From: Frankineae bacterium MT45
GTDB taxonomy: Bacteria > Actinomycetota > Actinomycetes > Mycobacteriales > Jatrophihabitantaceae
Direction of reading: 5' to 3'
DNA: 64,000 nt
Assembly: GCA_900100325.1 (NCBI GenBank)
Contig: LT629697.1
Coordinates: forward strand, 992,001 to 1,056,000
In this document: in pieces, positions 9,111-17,570 of the stretch
Layout of the letters: each line of letters begins with the position of its first letter
Numbering within the stretch: the first letter of the stretch is position 1
Notes under the pieces: generated by a model
Told to the model about the DNA's origin: nothing
What the model saw: the letters and a program-made list of their open reading frames with translations, nothing else
The model's database searches: none
Translations under genes and position numbers: made by a program

Positions 9111-10369
9111 AGCGGCAGCACCCCGGTCACCGGTCGTCCGCAGCCCTCGCTGTGCAGGTGCAGATCGCTCTCGTCATGCAGCGCATGCAGGGCGGAGACG
9201 ACGAAGCGGGCGGCCCCGTCCGGGTGCGAGCAGGCCCCGCGGCCGGTGACGCTCCGCGCGTGGCGCAGGGCGGCCTCGACGCCGCGCTGGTCGCCGCGAC
9301 GGATGGCGGCGACGTCCGCAGCGAGTGTCGGGAGGCCGAAGCGGCACGGGCCACACTGGTTCGCTGACTGCTCGGCCAGCCACTCGGAGACCCGCTGCAG
9401 TTCACCGAGGGCACATGTCGTGTCGTCGATGGCGAGGACGACGCCGGCACCCAGCGAGCCGCCGGCGGCGTGCACGCCCGAGCGGGAGAGCCGGATGGAG
9501 CCGATGGGCTGGTGCCAGCTGCCGTGGTAGCCGCCCAGCACGACGCCCTGCAGGTTGGGGTTGGCGCCGCTCGCGGCCAGCACGATGGAGAGCGGCGTGC
9601 CGGTCGGAACCTCCAGCACCGCCGGTCGGGCCACCGCGCCACCGACACTCAGTAGCGTTGTCCCCGGCTCGTTCGGTGCGCCCGTCTCGCAGAAGCGGTG
9701 GGCACCGGCCCGGGCCAGCACAGCGAGTTGGGCGAAGGTCTCGACGTTGCTGACCAGCGTCGGCGCGGTGGCCACCCCGGAGCGCGTCGGCAGCACCTTG
9801 CGGCCCGGTGGCAGCCCAGGGCCGCCGTTCAACGTCTGCATGAGCGCGCCGGCCTCACCACCGACGAAGCGGCTGGCGGTGGTCTCGACGCGGATCGACG
9901 GCTCCCGGCCGATGCTCGCCCGCTCGCCAACCGCAGTGCGCAGTCGCTCGGCGCTGAGACGGTCATGGCAGGCGACGATGATCTCCCGGGCACCGATCGC
10001 CCGGGCCGTCAGTACAGCACCGTCGAGGAGAAGGTGGGGTGCCCGGCGCATCAGGGCCCGATCCTTCCAACTGGCCGGTTCGCTCTCGCTGCCGTTGACG
10101 ACCACGATCGGCGTCGCCCCGGAGCGCAGCGAATTGACCTTGTCGGCAAAGGGGAATCCCGCCCCGCCGCGACCGGTGAGGTTCACCTGGCGGCAGATCG
10201 AGAGGAGCTGGATGCGGTCCAGCACCGGTAGCGGGCCGTGCAGGGCGAGGTGCTCCGGCAGCGGCAGGGTCTCGTAGCGGTCGAGGCCCAGCAGCAGTCG
10301 CGGAGCACCGATAGCACTCACGGGGATCGTCGAAGTGGTGATGGTCGGGCGGTCGGCGAGCAGCGTCAT
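9107..10369 (-). CDS. NuoF-like flavoprotein (NADH-ubiquinone oxidoreductase-F family)
   Basis: 420 residues from ATG 10369, chosen for AAAGGAG 8 nt upstream and a 4-nt overlap with the preceding gene. FMN/NAD region: LTGRGGAGFPFADK near residue 80, NGSESEPASWKDRAL near 105, GGEAGALMQTLNGG, SNVETFAQLA; then a SLBB-like part and the iron-sulfur motif QCGPCRFG near residue 320 with a further Cys in GRGACSHPDG. Complex I NuoF has four cluster cysteines (CGxC..C plus a distant C); all four seem present. No other complex I genes are near, so this is a stand-alone NADH- or ferredoxin-linked electron input for the membrane cytochrome encoded upstream. Confidence 0.85.
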   Translation of the reverse strand: MTLLADRPTITTSTIPVSAIGAPRLLLGLDRYETLPLPEHLALHGPLPVLDRIQLLSICRQVNLTGRGGAGFPFADKVNSLRSGATPIVVVNGSESEPASWKDRALMRRAPHLLLDGAVLTARAIGAREIIVACHDRLSAERLRTAVGERASIGREPSIRVETTASRFVGGEAGALMQTLNGGPGLPPGRKVLPTRSGVATAPTLVSNVETFAQLAVLARAGAHRFCETGAPNEPGTTLLSVGGAVARPAVLEVPTGTPLSIVLAASGANPNLQGVVLGGYHGSWHQPIGSIRLSRSGVHAAGGSLGAGVVLAIDDTTCALGELQRVSEWLAEQSANQCGPCRFGLPTLAADVAAIRRGDQRGVEAALRHARSVTGRGACSHPDGAARFVVSALHALHDESDLHLHSEGCGRPVTGVLPL

Positions 10370-11007
10370 GAGACGAGCTCCTTTACTTTTGTGGGGGGAC
10401 TGACGACAGATGAGGCCGCCTCCGGACGGCGGGGCCGGGTCCGGTAGGCGAGTCGGAGGGCCAGCGAGCCGGCGACGGCGACGACACAACCGAGGTAGAG
10501 CCAGCGGGCCCAGGCGAGGTCGGAGTCGCTGCCGATGGTGAAGCCGTGCAGCGCGCTCACCGCCCAGGCCAGGTAGGCGCTCAGATGCAGCCCGCGCCAG
10601 AGCCGGACCGCCTCGGGGGAGCGGGTGAGGCGCCCGCGGGCGGCCCCGGTGGCCGCGACCAGCACGAAGAGGTACGCGGCGATGGAGCCGAGCGCGACGA
10701 GGCCGGGACGGTAGCCCGAGGCGAACGGGACCATCGCTCCGAGCCAGCCGACGCCGGCGTAGGAGTCGGCGAGAATCGCCGTGACGTGCAGCAGGATCAG
10801 GGCCAGCCCGGCGACGGCGGCCGAGCGGTGCAGGTACTGCAGTAGCACCCGGGTCGGGGCCGACCGGATCGGCGACGGCTGCAACCGGGCCGACGCCAGT
10901 GCGCCGGCTGGCAATCGGGCCGACGCTAGCGCGCCGGCTGCTGTGGCGAGGGTCAGCATCACCAGGGCGGCCAGTCCCGCGCCCCGCGCCGTGTACCAGA
11001 TCGTCAT
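10366..11007 (-). CDS. Ferric reductase-like transmembrane cytochrome b
   Basis: 213 residues, six membrane helices, start at ATG 11007 with GGTGA 3-4 nt upstream. Histidines are suitably placed for two b hemes: LHRSA, LLHVTA, GLHLSAYL and LHGFTIGS. The family (ferric reductase-like TM domain) passes electrons across the membrane. Located between apbE and the NuoF-like gene. A 30-nt tandem duplication near 10885-10945 encodes the repeated AGALASARL at the N-terminal periplasmic side. Confidence 0.8.
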   Translation of the reverse strand: MTIWYTARGAGLAALVMLTLATAAGALASARLPAGALASARLQPSPIRSAPTRVLLQYLHRSAAVAGLALILLHVTAILADSYAGVGWLGAMVPFASGYRPGLVALGSIAAYLFVLVAATGAARGRLTRSPEAVRLWRGLHLSAYLAWAVSALHGFTIGSDSDLAWARWLYLGCVVAVAGSLALRLAYRTRPRRPEAASSVVSPPTKVKELVS

Positions 11008-11011
11008 CTCG

Positions 11012-12061
11012 TCACCTATCGATCCGGCGGGCCGCACCCGAGGAGGCGAGCGGCCACCCGGGCGTGGTCTGCACGCCACCGATGCGATCCACCAGGCGCG
11101 CCGCGTAGCCGTGGGCGGTCAGCCAACTGAGAGCGTCCGTGCCCTTGACGATGGCGGCCGTACTCGCGGTGTTGGCCTCGAGTGCTGAGTCGGCCACGAC
11201 GGTCGCGGTCCGCCAGGGTCCGTCGGCCGGTGCGCCGGTGGCCGGATCGATGATGTGGTGGACGGGTACGCCGTCGTGAAGCCAGCGGCGGCGCATCGTC
11301 GTCGAGGTGGCGACGCCGCCCCGGTGCAGGGCGATCGCCTGGGCGTCGGCTGGGTCGTACAGGTCGTCGTCCGGTCCGGTCTCGCTGACCTCGACCACCC
11401 AGCCGCCGTCCCGTTCGCCGGCGACGGCGATGTCGCCGCCGATCTCGACCAGAACGCCGGTCTGGTAGCGGACCGACGCGTCGTGGGCGGCCAGGTCGGC
11501 GGTGCGGGCCTTGGCTGTGGCGCCGAGGTCGAGGGCGACGTCGGCCGGCATTCGCAGCAGCCCCAGTTCCCGGTTCAGGCTGACGTCGCGCCAGTCGCGG
11601 GTCCGGCCGCGGGCCGGGAGTTGGGCGACCGGTGCACGCGGGGTGGCCACCTGCTCGATCAGGCCACTGAGCGCGTCGCGAGCGGTCGGGAGCTCGCTGA
11701 TGTCGCGGTCGTAGCCGATATTGAGCAGCCCCGCGTGCACGGTCGGGTCTACGGCGCCGTCACTGGTGAGTGCGGCGTGCAAAGCGATTCCGATGAGATC
11801 CGTGAGGAGCCACGGGATGAACGTCGGCCGACCAGCCTGGGCGTTGGCCGCGCTGAGCGCGGAGTCGCGGCGGAAGCGGCTGGCCGCGAGATCCACCCGG
11901 TTCACCAGCGCGTCCACGTCGGCGGCGACCCGGTGCAGCGCCGAGCGGTCCTCGACGACGACCCGGACGTCGCAGCTCCAGGCGCGGGTGCGGTAGCTGT
12001 TGCCCTGAAAAGTTCGGATGATTCGTGGCCCGGCGGAGGTCAACGTGGTCATGGCGGTCAC
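11012..12061 (-). CDS. apbE: FAD:protein FMN transferase (ApbE family)
   Basis: 349 residues. ApbE signatures in order: SRFRRDSALSAAN, DLGATAKARTADLAA (metal/FAD site), VEIGGDIAVAG, GVATSTTMRRRW, HHIIDPATGAPADGPW and VVADSALEANTAST. The enzyme flavinylates Thr in target FMN-binding domains outside the cytoplasm. GTG 12061 overlaps the preceding stop (GTGA); an in-frame ATG three codons later is an alternative start. No signal peptide is evident. No FMN-binding-domain gene lies beside it, so its substrate must be elsewhere or atypical. Confidence 0.88.
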   Translation of the reverse strand: MTAMTTLTSAGPRIIRTFQGNSYRTRAWSCDVRVVVEDRSALHRVAADVDALVNRVDLAASRFRRDSALSAANAQAGRPTFIPWLLTDLIGIALHAALTSDGAVDPTVHAGLLNIGYDRDISELPTARDALSGLIEQVATPRAPVAQLPARGRTRDWRDVSLNRELGLLRMPADVALDLGATAKARTADLAAHDASVRYQTGVLVEIGGDIAVAGERDGGWVVEVSETGPDDDLYDPADAQAIALHRGGVATSTTMRRRWLHDGVPVHHIIDPATGAPADGPWRTATVVADSALEANTASTAAIVKGTDALSWLTAHGYAARLVDRIGGVQTTPGWPLASSGAARRIDR

Positions 12062-12420
12062 GATCCGTTCGACTGGGCGACCGGCGCCGCCGTGGTGGGG
12101 GCGGCGGTCGCGACCGGGGTCGGAGTCGGGGTGGCAGTGGCCGTGGCGCTCGAGCTACTCGCTGACGTCGGGGCGGCGGCGGTCGTGCCGGCTGAGGTCG
12201 TCGCGGCCGACGTGGTGGAGGAGCTGGTCGGGGTAGTCAGCGAGGTCACCGTGGTCGAGCTGGGGCTGGCCCCGGCCGCAACCCCGCTGATGAGGGCCAC
12301 GGTGAGCGACACACCGGCGACGGTCACCCCGCCGACCGCGAGAGCAGAGCGTCGCAGCAGGCTCGACGTCTGCGTGGTGGCAGTGCTGGAGCTGGTTGAG
12401 TTGCTGGCTGGCTGGTTCAT
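12058..12420 (-). CDS. Small Ser/Thr/Ala-rich single-pass membrane protein, first gene of the redox-glycosyl operon
   Basis: 120 residues, not recognised. One hydrophobic helix at about 23-50 (SLLRRSALAVGGVTVAG...), then an extracytoplasmic tail of almost only Ser, Thr, Ala and Pro, ending NGS. Position and topology match the anchor-plus-linker half of actinobacterial FMN-binding proteins flavinylated by ApbE, but the FMN-binding domain itself is missing: apbE starts inside its stop codon. The tail could be O-glycosylated, which is notable because glycosyltransferases end the same operon. A perfect palindrome sits immediately before the ATG. Confidence 0.65.
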   Translation of the reverse strand: MNQPASNSTSSSTATTQTSSLLRRSALAVGGVTVAGVSLTVALISGVAAGASPSSTTVTSLTTPTSSSTTSAATTSAGTTAAAPTSASSSSATATATPTPTPVATAAPTTAAPVAQSNGS

Positions 12421-12435
12421 GGCATTGACAATGCC
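12421..12435. promoter_or_regulatory. Perfect 15-bp palindrome next to start codon
   Basis: GGCATTG-A-CAATGCC abuts the ATG of the small membrane protein gene. It could be an operator; as RNA it could also pair as a short hairpin over the initiation region. No ribosome site is visible otherwise. Confidence 0.4.
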
Positions 12436-12452
12436 GGGGCAAGGCTCACGCC

Positions 12453-12486
12453 AGCCTCAGCCCAACATCAAGCCTCTCCTAAGCCT
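12453..12486. promoter_or_regulatory. Direct AAGCCT/AGCCT repeats, possible response-regulator site
   Basis: AAGCCT occurs at 12470 and 12481, exactly 11 bp apart, with further AGCC(T/C) copies at 12453 and 12459. An 11-bp period is what OmpR-class regulators bind, and such a regulator is encoded two genes away. The site is upstream of the redox-glycosyl operon and downstream of the kinase gene. Confidence 0.35.
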
Positions 12487-12542
12487 GCAGAGGTGAGCGC
12501 TGGGTGCCACCGTTTGCGACTCAGGCGTTGAGGCGCCTGTGC

Positions 12543-13973
12543 TTACGGCGTAGTGGAGCGGACGCGCACAAAATGCAGGGTGATCGAGGCGCCACCGTTG
12601 GCTGAGCGACCGATCTCCATCGACCCGCCGCCGGCCTCGGCCGACCGCCGGGCGATATCCAAGCCGAGACCGGTCGAGCCACGGTCGCTACGGCCGCGCA
12701 CTGCGGCGTCGGCGGGTAGCCCCGGCCCGTCGTCGGCGATGACCAGCGCGGCCTCCTCGGTGCTGAGGATCAGCCGCACCGAGAAGGAGGTGCCCTCCGG
12801 GGTATGCGCGATGACGTTCTCCAGCAGTGCGTCCACCGCCGCGGCTAGATCCTCGGCGGATGCCCTTACAAAGACGGGCTCTTCGGGGATCTCGACGGTG
12901 TGGGTGCGCCCCTGGTCCTCGGCCAGCGCCGACCAGAACTCGACCCGCTCGGTCACCACCGGCGTCAGGTCGGCCGAGGCGATCCGCCCCTCCCGCTGCG
13001 GTCGCCGGGCGGCCCGGATGACGGCGGTGAGGGTGCGCTCGAAGGCACTGACGTCCTCCCCGATCCGCTCGGCCTCGGCCGGGTTCTGCAGGGACTCCGC
13101 GTCCAGGCGCAGCGCGGTCAGCGGGGTCCGGAGCCGATGCGAGAGGTCGGCCACCGTCTCGCGCTCCTCGGCGATGAGGGCGTCGATCCGGTCGGCCAGT
13201 GCGTTCAGCGCCTCCCCGACGGCGGCGATCTCCCGCGGCCCGTCGGTGGGTGCGCGAGCGGTGAGGTCACCCGCTTCGATGCGGTTCGCCGTCCGCGCGG
13301 TGTCGGTGAGTGGACGGACGATGCGCCGGGTGAAGAGCTCGGCCACTCCGGCCCCGATCAGCAGCAGCAGGACGCCCACACCGGCCAGCAGCGCCCACCA
13401 GCGGTAGACGCCGGAGTAACGATCGGCGTCGGAGATGTAGACCTGCACCAGGTACCGGCCGTCGGTGGTGGGCACGACCGTCGTCGCCACCTGCCCTGAG
13501 GCGGCCGGTCGTAGTTGCGCCTGCCCGTCTCCACCGCCGCCGCCGGGTACGCGATCCACCAGCGGTCCGCCGGGGAAGTTGCCCCCGCCGGACGGGGTCG
13601 CAGCAGGCGTCGCGGGTGCACTGCCGGCGGCGGAGATTGGTGTCGGGAAGGCGCCCTCCGGCGGAACGATCCGGGCATCGGCCGGTGGTGGCTCGCCGAG
13701 CACCGTGCCGTCGGAGAGTGTGACCGACGTGTTCAACGACGGGTTCTGGGCGTTGAGATTGTCCAGATAACTCTTCAGTGTTGCCGTGCTCGGGGAGCTG
13801 AAGCGGATGGTGCGGGCCACGTCGTTGGCCTGGGAGACGGCCGCCTGGCCAGCTCGATCACCGACCGACGAGCGGACCAGGATGGCCAGCGGCACCGCCG
13901 CGCAGACCAGCACCAGCGCGATGACGCCGATCACGAGCAGCAGGATGCGCCGGCGCATCGTGGAGCCGGTCAC
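12543..13973 (-). CDS. Sensor histidine kinase
   Basis: 476 residues. Two membrane helices (about 8-31 and 165-190) flank an extracytoplasmic sensor region of about 130 residues with a Pro/Gly-rich insert. HAMP follows (LFTRRIVRPLTDTA), then the dimerisation/phosphoacceptor helix ADLSHRLRTPLTAL, and HATPase_c with N box (LLENVIAHTPEG), DDGPGLP and GSTGLGLDIARR. GTG start overlaps the regulator stop by 4 nt, giving a classical coupled pair. Signal unknown; the neighbouring operon is a plausible target. Confidence 0.92.
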   Translation of the reverse strand: MTGSTMRRRILLLVIGVIALVLVCAAVPLAILVRSSVGDRAGQAAVSQANDVARTIRFSSPSTATLKSYLDNLNAQNPSLNTSVTLSDGTVLGEPPPADARIVPPEGAFPTPISAAGSAPATPAATPSGGGNFPGGPLVDRVPGGGGGDGQAQLRPAASGQVATTVVPTTDGRYLVQVYISDADRYSGVYRWWALLAGVGVLLLLIGAGVAELFTRRIVRPLTDTARTANRIEAGDLTARAPTDGPREIAAVGEALNALADRIDALIAEERETVADLSHRLRTPLTALRLDAESLQNPAEAERIGEDVSAFERTLTAVIRAARRPQREGRIASADLTPVVTERVEFWSALAEDQGRTHTVEIPEEPVFVRASAEDLAAAVDALLENVIAHTPEGTSFSVRLILSTEEAALVIADDGPGLPADAAVRGRSDRGSTGLGLDIARRSAEAGGGSMEIGRSANGGASITLHFVRVRSTTP

Positions 13974-14701
13974 GACGAGCTGCTCGGACGCTCCACGACG
14001 TCGCCGCCGCCCGGCGCCGGCAACTCAGCAGCGACCAGCCGAACCCCTACCCCCCGCACGCTGTGGATGAATCGGGGCTGGGCCGCGGTCTCGCCGAGCT
14101 TGCGGCGCAGCCACGACAGGTGCACGTCCACGGTGCGGTCCGAGCCGCCCCAGGCCAGCTGCCACACCTCGGAGAGGAGTTCCCGCTTGGTGACGACCTC
14201 GCCCGGACGCCGGGCCAGCACCAGCAGCAGGTCGTACTCCTTGCGGGCCAGGTCGACCACCTTGTCATCGACGTAGACCTCGCGGCTGCGGGTGTCGATG
14301 GTGAGATCCCCCAGGTTGAGAACTGCGTCCTCCTCGGTCTTGCCGCTGCGACGCAGCACCGCGCGCACCCGGGCCGTGATCTGGCTTGCGGTGAAGGGCT
14401 TGATCACGTAGTCGTCGGCGCCCAGATCCAGCAGCCGGATGATCTCGCTCTCGTCGTCGCGGGCAGTGGCGATGATGACCGGGACATCGCTGACCGCGCG
14501 GAGCATCGACAGCACGTCAGCGCCGTCCACATCCGGCAGGCCCAGATCGAGGAGCACCACCTCTGGACGCTGCTCCACGGTCGCGGAGAGCGCAGCGATT
14601 CCCGTGTCGACCGCGGTCACCGCGTGCCCTAGTTCGCGCAGCGCCCGAACCAGGGCGGTACGAATGGCAAAGTCGTCCTCGACGAGCAGGATCTGCGACA
14701 C
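13970..14701 (-). CDS. OmpR-family response regulator
   Basis: 243 residues. Receiver domain 1-115 with acidic pocket ED9-D10, phosphoacceptor Asp52 (LLDLGLPD), and Lys101 in VIKPF. Winged-helix effector about 128-225 (DLARKEYDLLLVLARRPGEVVT, WGGSDRTVDVHLSWLRRKLG, VRGVGVRL). GTG start, 5 nt after the stop of the small membrane protein gene upstream; followed by the kinase with a 4-nt overlap. C-terminal ~15 residues are a low-complexity tail. Confidence 0.93.
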   Translation of the reverse strand: MSQILLVEDDFAIRTALVRALRELGHAVTAVDTGIAALSATVEQRPEVVLLDLGLPDVDGADVLSMLRAVSDVPVIIATARDDESEIIRLLDLGADDYVIKPFTASQITARVRAVLRRSGKTEEDAVLNLGDLTIDTRSREVYVDDKVVDLARKEYDLLLVLARRPGEVVTKRELLSEVWQLAWGGSDRTVDVHLSWLRRKLGETAAQPRFIHSVRGVGVRLVAAELPAPGGGDVVERPSSSS

Positions 14702-14706
14702 CGGCG

Positions 14707-15129
14707 CTACTCGCCGCTCGCCGAACCGCCCGCAGCCCCCGGGTTGCCGTCCCCACGACGCAGGTCTTCGTCGATCTTGCGGAGGAAATCGGCGTCGTCG
14801 TCCGGGGCGATGCCGCGGGGTGTGTCCATCGGCGAGGTGCGCTTGCGCAGCGTCGGCGGAACGAACGAGCCGCCGGCCGGAGCACCCCCGGCGGTCGCGC
14901 CACCGGCGCGGCGAGCGGGGCCCGGGCCGACCCCGGCCGCCGAGTAGGGGCGTCCGAAGAGGAACCAGAGCAGCGAACCCAGCACCGTGAAGAGCAGCAC
15001 GACGAGTACCCAGACGGCCTTCGGGAGTAGGCGGATCCGCTCAGACGGGGCCATGATCGAGTCGATCACCGCATAGATCCAGATGAAGAGACCGATGAGG
15101 CCGAAGATGCCACCGAGGCGTACGAGCAT
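14707..15129 (-). CDS. PLDc_N-type two-helix membrane protein
   Basis: 140 residues. Residues 1-65 match the PLD nuclease N-terminal membrane domain: helix, VIDSIM, RLLPKAVWVLVVLLF and WFLFGRP. The rest is a Gly/Pro-rich then acidic cytoplasmic tail (PDDDADFLRKIDEDL). A -10-like TACCCT lies 6 nt upstream of the ATG, so the message is probably leaderless. It heads the operon with the two-component system; role unknown. Confidence 0.75.
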   Translation of the reverse strand: MLVRLGGIFGLIGLFIWIYAVIDSIMAPSERIRLLPKAVWVLVVLLFTVLGSLLWFLFGRPYSAAGVGPGPARRAGGATAGGAPAGGSFVPPTLRKRTSPMDTPRGIAPDDDADFLRKIDEDLRRGDGNPGAAGGSASGE

Positions 15130-15135
15130 GCGTCA

Positions 15136-15141
15136 AGGGTA
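15136..15141 (-). promoter_or_regulatory. -10 box of a probable leaderless transcript (PLDc_N gene)
   Basis: TACCCT on the minus strand, 6 nt before ATG 15129. It lies in the 43-bp gap to the divergent ubiD gene, so the two promoters overlap. Confidence 0.55.
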
Positions 15142-15172
15142 GGACTTTTTGCCGGTGAGGATAATCAACCCG

Positions 15173-16651
15173 GTGAGCTTCGCTGATCTGCAGGACTTCC
15201 TGACCGCCCTGGAACGTGACGGGGACCTCGCCCGGGTGAGCGCGCCGGTCGATCCGCACCTGGAGGTGACGGCCGTGGTGCAGCGGGTGGTCCGCGAGCA
15301 GGGGCCGGCGCTGCTCTTCGAGAATCCGTCGCGGGGGAGCATGCCGCTGGCGATCAACCTCTTCGGCACTCACCGCCGGATGGCGAAGGCGCTGGGCGTC
15401 GACACCCTCGACGAACTGGGGCAGCGAATCGCCGAACTGCTCAAGCCCGAGCTGCCCCAAGGCATCAGTGGGCTGCGCGACGCGCTGGGCAAGGTAGGTC
15501 AGCTGCGAGCCGCTCCACCCCGACGGGTGAAGACCGCCCCGGCGCAGGAGGTGGTGCTGCGCGGACGTGACGTCGACCTGAACCTCCTCCCCGGCATCCT
15601 CGCCTGGCCCGACGACGGCGGCGTCTTCCTCAACCTCGGCCTCACCCACACCAAGCACCCGGAGACCGGGGCCCGCAACCTCGGGATGTACCGGCTACAG
15701 CAGCACGATGCTCAGACGGTCGGGCTGCACTGGCAGATCCACAAGGACTCCACCTCGCACGCCGCGGTCGCCGAGCGCCGGGGTGAGCGGTTACCGGTGG
15801 CGATCGCCTTCGGCTGCCCACCGGCGGTCACCTACGCAGCCTCAGCGCCCCTGCCGGCCGACATCGACGAGTACCTCTTCGCCGGCTTCATCGGCCAGCA
15901 GCGAGTGGAGCTTGTGGACTGTCTCGACGTCCCGCTGCAGGTTCCGGCCGCCTCCCAGGTCGTCCTGGAGGGTTGGGTCGAGCCGGGGAAGCGGCTGCCA
16001 GAGGGGCCCTTCGGGGATCACACCGGTTTCTACACGCCGGTGGAGCCGTTCCCATTCATGCACGTCGAGACGATGACCATGCGCAGCAAGCCGATCTACC
16101 AGTCGATCGTCGTCGGACGTCCACCGCAGGAGGACGGGCCGATGGGGAAGGCCACCGAGCGGATCTTCCTGCCCCTGATCAAGATGACCGTCCCCGAGAT
16201 CGTCGATTACGACCTTCCGGTGGCGGGCGTATTCCACAACTGCTGCATCGTCTCGATCGACAAGCGCTTCCCGAAACACGCCCAGAAGGTGATGAATGCG
16301 ATCTGGGGCGCCGGCCTGCTGTCGCTGTCGAAGTTGATCGTGGTGGTGGACGCCGACTGCGACGTCCACGACTACAACGAGGTGGCTTGGCGCGCCTTCG
16401 GCAACGTCGACTACGCCCACGACGTGCTGCACAGCGTCGGCCCGGTGGATCACCTCGACCACGCCGCCTACGAGCAGTTCTTCGGCGGAAAGCTGGGGAT
16501 CGACGCCACCCGGAAACTCCCGACCGAGGGGTACCGCCGGGACGGGGGCTGGCCGCAGGAGTGCGTGCTGGATGCCGCCACTCTCACCAAGGTCGAGGCC
16601 CGCTGGGCATCGCTGCGGATCGGTCGCGGCCTCGGGGAGGGCCTGCGATGA
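15173..16651 (+). CDS. ubiD: UbiD-family decarboxylase of futalosine menaquinone synthesis
   Basis: 492 residues from GTG 15173; this start gives the family N-terminus (SFADLQDFLTALERDGDL) and has GATAAT 7 nt upstream, while in-frame TTG 15149 and GTG 15155 are possible. prFMN/metal-site segments are visible: GMYRLQQHDAQTVGLHWQIHKDS, PEGPFGDHTGFYTP, and the ERIFLPLIKMTVPEI region. UbiD enzymes use prenylated FMN made by UbiX, encoded two genes on. In futalosine-pathway organisms this trio (MqnL, MqnP, MqnM) prenylates and decarboxylates 1,4-dihydroxy-6-naphthoate. Stop overlaps the prenyltransferase ATG. Confidence 0.9.
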   Translation: MSFADLQDFLTALERDGDLARVSAPVDPHLEVTAVVQRVVREQGPALLFENPSRGSMPLAINLFGTHRRMAKALGVDTLDELGQRIAELLKPELPQGISGLRDALGKVGQLRAAPPRRVKTAPAQEVVLRGRDVDLNLLPGILAWPDDGGVFLNLGLTHTKHPETGARNLGMYRLQQHDAQTVGLHWQIHKDSTSHAAVAERRGERLPVAIAFGCPPAVTYAASAPLPADIDEYLFAGFIGQQRVELVDCLDVPLQVPAASQVVLEGWVEPGKRLPEGPFGDHTGFYTPVEPFPFMHVETMTMRSKPIYQSIVVGRPPQEDGPMGKATERIFLPLIKMTVPEIVDYDLPVAGVFHNCCIVSIDKRFPKHAQKVMNAIWGAGLLSLSKLIVVVDADCDVHDYNEVAWRAFGNVDYAHDVLHSVGPVDHLDHAAYEQFFGGKLGIDATRKLPTEGYRRDGGWPQECVLDAATLTKVEARWASLRIGRGLGEGLR

Positions 16652-17568
16652 GCGGTGCGCCGGTACAGCTCACCGAGAACCCGGAGCCGGAGAACCGCAG
16701 TAAAATAAAGGACTTTCTCCGGCTGGTGATGATCGAGCACTCGGTCTTCGCGCTCCCGTTCGCCTACATTGCGGCGCTGACCGCGATGTGGCATGAGACC
16801 GGCACCGTCCACTGGGGCGAGTTGCTGCTGATCACGATCGCGATGGTCTCGGCCCGCACGGTCGCGATGAGTGCCAACCGCATCCTGGACCGGCACTACG
16901 ACGCGCTGAATCCCCGCACCGCGCAGCGTGAACTCGTCACCGGTGTGGTGAGCGTGCGCACCGCCTGGACCGGCAGCGTCATCGCGCTGGTGATCTTCCT
17001 CGGCAGTGCGGCTGCCCTCTCCTGGCTCTGCCTACTGCTGGCGCCGGTGGCCATCTTCCTGCTGGTGCTCTACTCCTTCGGTAAGCGCTTCACCGACTAC
17101 CCGCAGGCCCTCCTCGCGCTGGCCCAGTTCGTGGCCCCGGTCGGCGCCTGGATCGCCGTCACCGGTTCGGCCTCCTGGGCCGCCTGCGCGCTGGGCATCG
17201 CCGTCGGCACCTGGATCGGGGGTTTCGACCTCATCTACGCCTGCCAGGACGTCGAATCCGACCTGCGCAGCGGGGTCCGTTCGGTGCCGGCTCGGTTCGG
17301 GGTCGGCAAGGCGCTGGCCGCCTCCTCTGTGGTGCATCTCTTCACGGTGGCCGGGTTCGTCTGGTTCGGCGTCGCGGCCGGGATGGGGGTCCTCTGGTAC
17401 GTCGGGGTCGCCATCACCGCGGGCATCCTGGTCTACGAGCACGCGATCGTGAAGGCCAACGACCTCTCGCGGGTGAATCGGGCCTTCTTCACGGCCAACG
17501 GCGTCATCGGGATCGGGCTCTTCGTCTTCGCCCTGGCCGACCTCATCGTCAATGGCTTAGGCATTTAG
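16648..17568 (+). CDS. mqnP: UbiA-type 1,4-dihydroxy-6-naphthoate prenyltransferase
   Basis: 306 residues, about eight or nine helices. First Asp-rich motif NRILDRHYDALNPRT near residue 75, second DLIYACQDVESDLRSG near 195, both for Mg-prenyl diphosphate. ATG overlaps the ubiD stop (ATGA), and ubiX follows after 2 nt, so the three are one operon. The assignment to the futalosine route rather than to ubiquinone rests on mqnE, mqnA and mqnC in the same window. Confidence 0.9.
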   Translation: MSGAPVQLTENPEPENRSKIKDFLRLVMIEHSVFALPFAYIAALTAMWHETGTVHWGELLLITIAMVSARTVAMSANRILDRHYDALNPRTAQRELVTGVVSVRTAWTGSVIALVIFLGSAAALSWLCLLLAPVAIFLLVLYSFGKRFTDYPQALLALAQFVAPVGAWIAVTGSASWAACALGIAVGTWIGGFDLIYACQDVESDLRSGVRSVPARFGVGKALAASSVVHLFTVAGFVWFGVAAGMGVLWYVGVAITAGILVYEHAIVKANDLSRVNRAFFTANGVIGIGLFVFALADLIVNGLGI

Positions 17569-17570
17569 CC

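Noticed and set aside
10885-10945. 30-bp tandem duplication in the cytochrome b gene as a mobile-element scar
   Set aside because: Two in-frame copies of AGALASARL at a variable N-terminus; simple replication slippage explains it.
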